Shown here one piece after another: positions 8,798-10,608 of a stretch of DNA of 10,608 nucleotides. Made by a program: the position numbers and the translations under genes. Below the pieces are notes generated by a model. That model worked only from the letters and a program-made list of their open reading frames with translations, was not told the DNA's origin and searched no databases. How positions within the stretch are numbered: position 1 is the stretch's first letter; each line of letters starts with the position of its first letter. The stretch covers positions 1-10,608 of the forward strand of contig JAENWZ010000053.1 of NCBI GenBank assembly GCA_016649795.1, read 5' to 3'. Source of the DNA: Proteiniphilum sp. (GTDB lineage: Bacteria > Bacteroidota > Bacteroidia > Bacteroidales > Dysgonomonadaceae).

Positions 8798-8859
8798 ATG
8801 TATCTTATTAAATCATTCAGAATTATTTTCTTTTTGTTTCAACAGACATCGTAAATGAC
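8798..8859 (+). other. 62-base intergenic spacer, the longest in the cluster
   Basis: The spacer is T-rich on the plus strand. I see no convincing hairpin with a T-tract and no clear Bacteroidetes -7 box (TAnnTTTG), so neither a terminator nor a promoter is called. An ATG directly abutting the preceding stop opens an 18-codon frame ending with TAA at 8852-8854; its product would be short and hydrophobic. It is probably chance, because the downstream GH20 gene has its own signal peptide in another frame. Confidence 0.5.
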
Positions 8860-10608
8860 ATGAATATGAGTACCCGTTTGATCTATTTGCTCAACCTCAT
8901 CCTTTTTTCTGCAACCGGTTTGCTTGCAAACAATCGGAATTTATTGCCGATTGTTCCCAAACCGCAGCAGGAAATAATTACAGGGCAAACCATTCCTTTC
9001 GATAACAACTGGGAGGTATATGTGGATCCAGAGGCAAAGATGGCCTCCTCTTATATATCATCAATCCTGAATGAGTGTGGGGTGCAAACTCGTTTTACCG
9101 ACAAAAAAAGTAATGCCGACATAATTTTTGATATTGATAAAAAAATCTCAAAAAATCCGGAAGCATATCATTTATCGATTTCCAGAAACAGGAAGATCAT
9201 GGCATCGGGAGCATCCCCAAACGGGTTGCTGTATGCTCTTCAAACGCTGCGGCAGATCATCACCAATCAGGAGAATGGAATCACTATTCCCTCTTGCCAG
9301 ATCATTGACGAGCCTGCCTTCCCCTGGCGTGCATTTATGCTGGATGAGAGCCGGCACTTTCATGGGATGGAGACGGTAAAGAAGCTGTTGGATGAGATGA
9401 GCTACCTGAAAATGAACACATTTCACTGGCACCTGGTTGATGATCCGGGATGGAGAATAGAAATAAAAAAATATCCCAGGTTGACAACCGTCGGATCCAA
9501 ACGCGATTTCTCACACCGCGAGTTAACCCTTGCACAGTTTAATGATCAATTTCCGGGGAGAAAGATGTATTATACCCAGGATGAGATCCGTGAAATTGTG
9601 CAATACGCCGGCGAAAGAGGTATTAAGGTCGTACCTGAAATTGAGGTACCCGGCCATGCATCTGCTTCCATCGCGGCATACCCCTGGCTCGGGGCAAGCA
9701 GCAAAGAGCAGGGTCGTGGTATCTGGGGTGACCTTTACAATGTCACCGATCCAAAAGTGGAGAGATTTATTCGCGATGTATTGGATGAAGTAATAACGCT
9801 ATTCCCATCAAAAATCATACACATTGGTGGCGATGAAGCCAATTACACCCATTGGCAGAATAACCCGCAGATCGTGCAGTTCATGGAAGATCATGGTATC
9901 CCCACATTTGCGGACTTACAGGTATGGTCCATCAATCGTTTCTCAAAATACCTGGCATCAAAAGATGTGCGCATGATGGGATGGAATGAAATTACCGGTG
10001 ATAACATCCGTGGTGAAGCACACCTTAAGGCAAGCCAATCGGAGAAACTGGCTGAGGGAACACTGGTTCACTTCTGGGATGGAGACATCAGCTTGATAAA
10101 CAAAGCAATAGACGATGGATATGACGTTGTGAACTCAAACAGACATTACACCTATCTGGATTACCCCTATGATGTAACCCCACTGGATAAAGCCTATTCT
10201 TTTGATCCTGTTCCGGAGGGATTGGGAAAAGAAAATGAGGCGAAGATTGTGGGTTTGGGTTGTCAGATGTGGGGAGAGTATACACCCAACCTAACCCGTT
10301 TATACTATCAAACTTTCCCCCGTATTGCTACCTACGCGGAGAGCGGATGGACAAAAGCAGAAAACAAAAATTACGATGAGTTCTGTTTTCGTATGAAAAA
10401 CACCGAACGCCGTTGGCGGAAATTGGGATATTTCAACCGGCAACCCTCATACTCGGTGCGGGATGACACCTTTACATTGTGGCAATTACCGTCACAAATC
10501 AATACCATTGGCAATTCGTACGTCATACAAACCGATGACGGCAAGGTGATTGTGATGGATGGTGGTGTAAAGGAAGAAGAAGAATATCTGAGGGGATTTA
10601 TTGGTACC
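8860..10608 (+). CDS. GH20 beta-N-acetylhexosaminidase, 3'-truncated, apparently fused to a metallo-beta-lactamase-fold domain
   Basis: The frame runs open from ATG 8860 to the last base, giving 583 residues without a stop, so the gene continues outside. ATG 8866 is an equally plausible start. A signal peptide (core LIYLLNLILFSATGLLA) suggests export to the periplasm. Residues about 29-151 match the GH20b N-terminal domain, and 155-500 the GH20 catalytic barrel: FMLDESRHF, NTFHWHLVDDPGWRIEI, VVPEIEVPGHASA, HIGGDEA and MWGEYTPN. Asp325-Glu326 is the catalytic pair: Glu is the acid/base, and Asp orients the substrate acetamido group in substrate-assisted cleavage of terminal beta-linked GlcNAc or GalNAc. 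After the barrel the usual GH20 end is reached near residue 525. The frame then continues from 538 with a segment typical of the first strands of metallo-beta-lactamase folds, including IGNSYVIQT and VIVMDGG. The gene is 62 bases after the second DUF5722 gene and is probably in the same operon. Confidence 0.94.
   Translation, partial: MNMSTRLIYLLNLILFSATGLLANNRNLLPIVPKPQQEIITGQTIPFDNNWEVYVDPEAKMASSYISSILNECGVQTRFTDKKSNADIIFDIDKKISKNPEAYHLSISRNRKIMASGASPNGLLYALQTLRQIITNQENGITIPSCQIIDEPAFPWRAFMLDESRHFHGMETVKKLLDEMSYLKMNTFHWHLVDDPGWRIEIKKYPRLTTVGSKRDFSHRELTLAQFNDQFPGRKMYYTQDEIREIVQYAGERGIKVVPEIEVPGHASASIAAYPWLGASSKEQGRGIWGDLYNVTDPKVERFIRDVLDEVITLFPSKIIHIGGDEANYTHWQNNPQIVQFMEDHGIPTFADLQVWSINRFSKYLASKDVRMMGWNEITGDNIRGEAHLKASQSEKLAEGTLVHFWDGDISLINKAIDDGYDVVNSNRHYTYLDYPYDVTPLDKAYSFDPVPEGLGKENEAKIVGLGCQMWGEYTPNLTRLYYQTFPRIATYAESGWTKAENKNYDEFCFRMKNTERRWRKLGYFNRQPSYSVRDDTFTLWQLPSQINTIGNSYVIQTDDGKVIVMDGGVKEEEEYLRGFIGT
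10471..10608 (+). other. Start of a metallo-beta-lactamase-fold domain within the GH20 reading frame, cut by the window edge
   Basis: Residues 538-583 of the GH20 frame read FTLWQLPSQINTIGNSYVIQ, then TDDGKVIVMDGG and EEYLRGFIG. This is the usual opening of many metallo-beta-lactamase-fold hydrolases: two short strands, a strand ending in DGG, then a helix that leads toward the HxHxDH metal site. That metal motif would lie just beyond the window and is not seen, so the assignment depends on the first strands only. No stop or start signal separates it from GH20, so it appears to be a fusion. Confidence 0.68.

Noticed and set aside
8798..8854. An 18-codon frame directly after the second DUF5722 stop, encoding a short hydrophobic peptide
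   Set aside because: The hydrophobicity follows from the T-rich sequence. It has no homologue I recognise, and the GH20 gene has its own signal peptide in a different frame, so neither a leader peptide nor a frameshifted start is needed.
1..10608. RNA genes, CRISPR arrays, insertion sequences, riboswitches
   Set aside because: Almost all bases are coding. I saw no tRNA-like cloverleaf, no regularly spaced direct repeats, no transposase motif and no long leader between genes.

Overview
The window looks like part of a polysaccharide utilisation locus from a Bacteroidetes bacterium, probably of the order Bacteroidales. This rests on six large genes packed head to tail on the plus strand, all exported. 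Three carry lipoprotein signal peptides and two carry cleavable ones; the start of the sixth lies outside the window. All encode proven or likely carbohydrate-active enzymes. Start codons lack strong Shine-Dalgarno sequences, which is usual for this phylum. The genus cannot be fixed from the sequence alone.

Layout from left to right: (1) the 3' part of a DUF5722-type putative glycoside hydrolase, whose start lies outside the window; (2) a GH127-type beta-L-arabinofuranosidase lipoprotein; (3) a beta-propeller lipoprotein of uncertain function with an inserted beta-rich domain; (4) a secreted GH71/99-like barrel protein with a C-terminal carbohydrate-binding-like domain; (5) a second, full-length DUF5722 lipoprotein closely related to the first; (6) a secreted GH20 beta-N-acetylhexosaminidase that runs off the right edge. 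Its reading frame continues past the GH20 domain into what looks like the start of a metallo-beta-lactamase-fold domain. Gaps between genes are 11, 23, 26, 14 and 62 bases, so the six genes are probably one transcription unit. No promoter or terminator is evident inside it.

The genes probably cooperate in outer-surface and periplasmic breakdown of one complex glycan. GH127 points to terminal beta-L-arabinofuranosyl or similar residues, and GH20 to beta-linked N-acetylhexosamine. The DUF5722 pair and the GH71/99-like protein would cut other linkages. No SusC/SusD pair, sulfatase, regulator or transporter is visible, so the target glycan cannot be named. The most notable points are the apparent GH20 to metallo-hydrolase fusion, the duplicated DUF5722 enzymes with an apparent clan GH-A style catalytic pair, and the weakly characterised enzymes between them.
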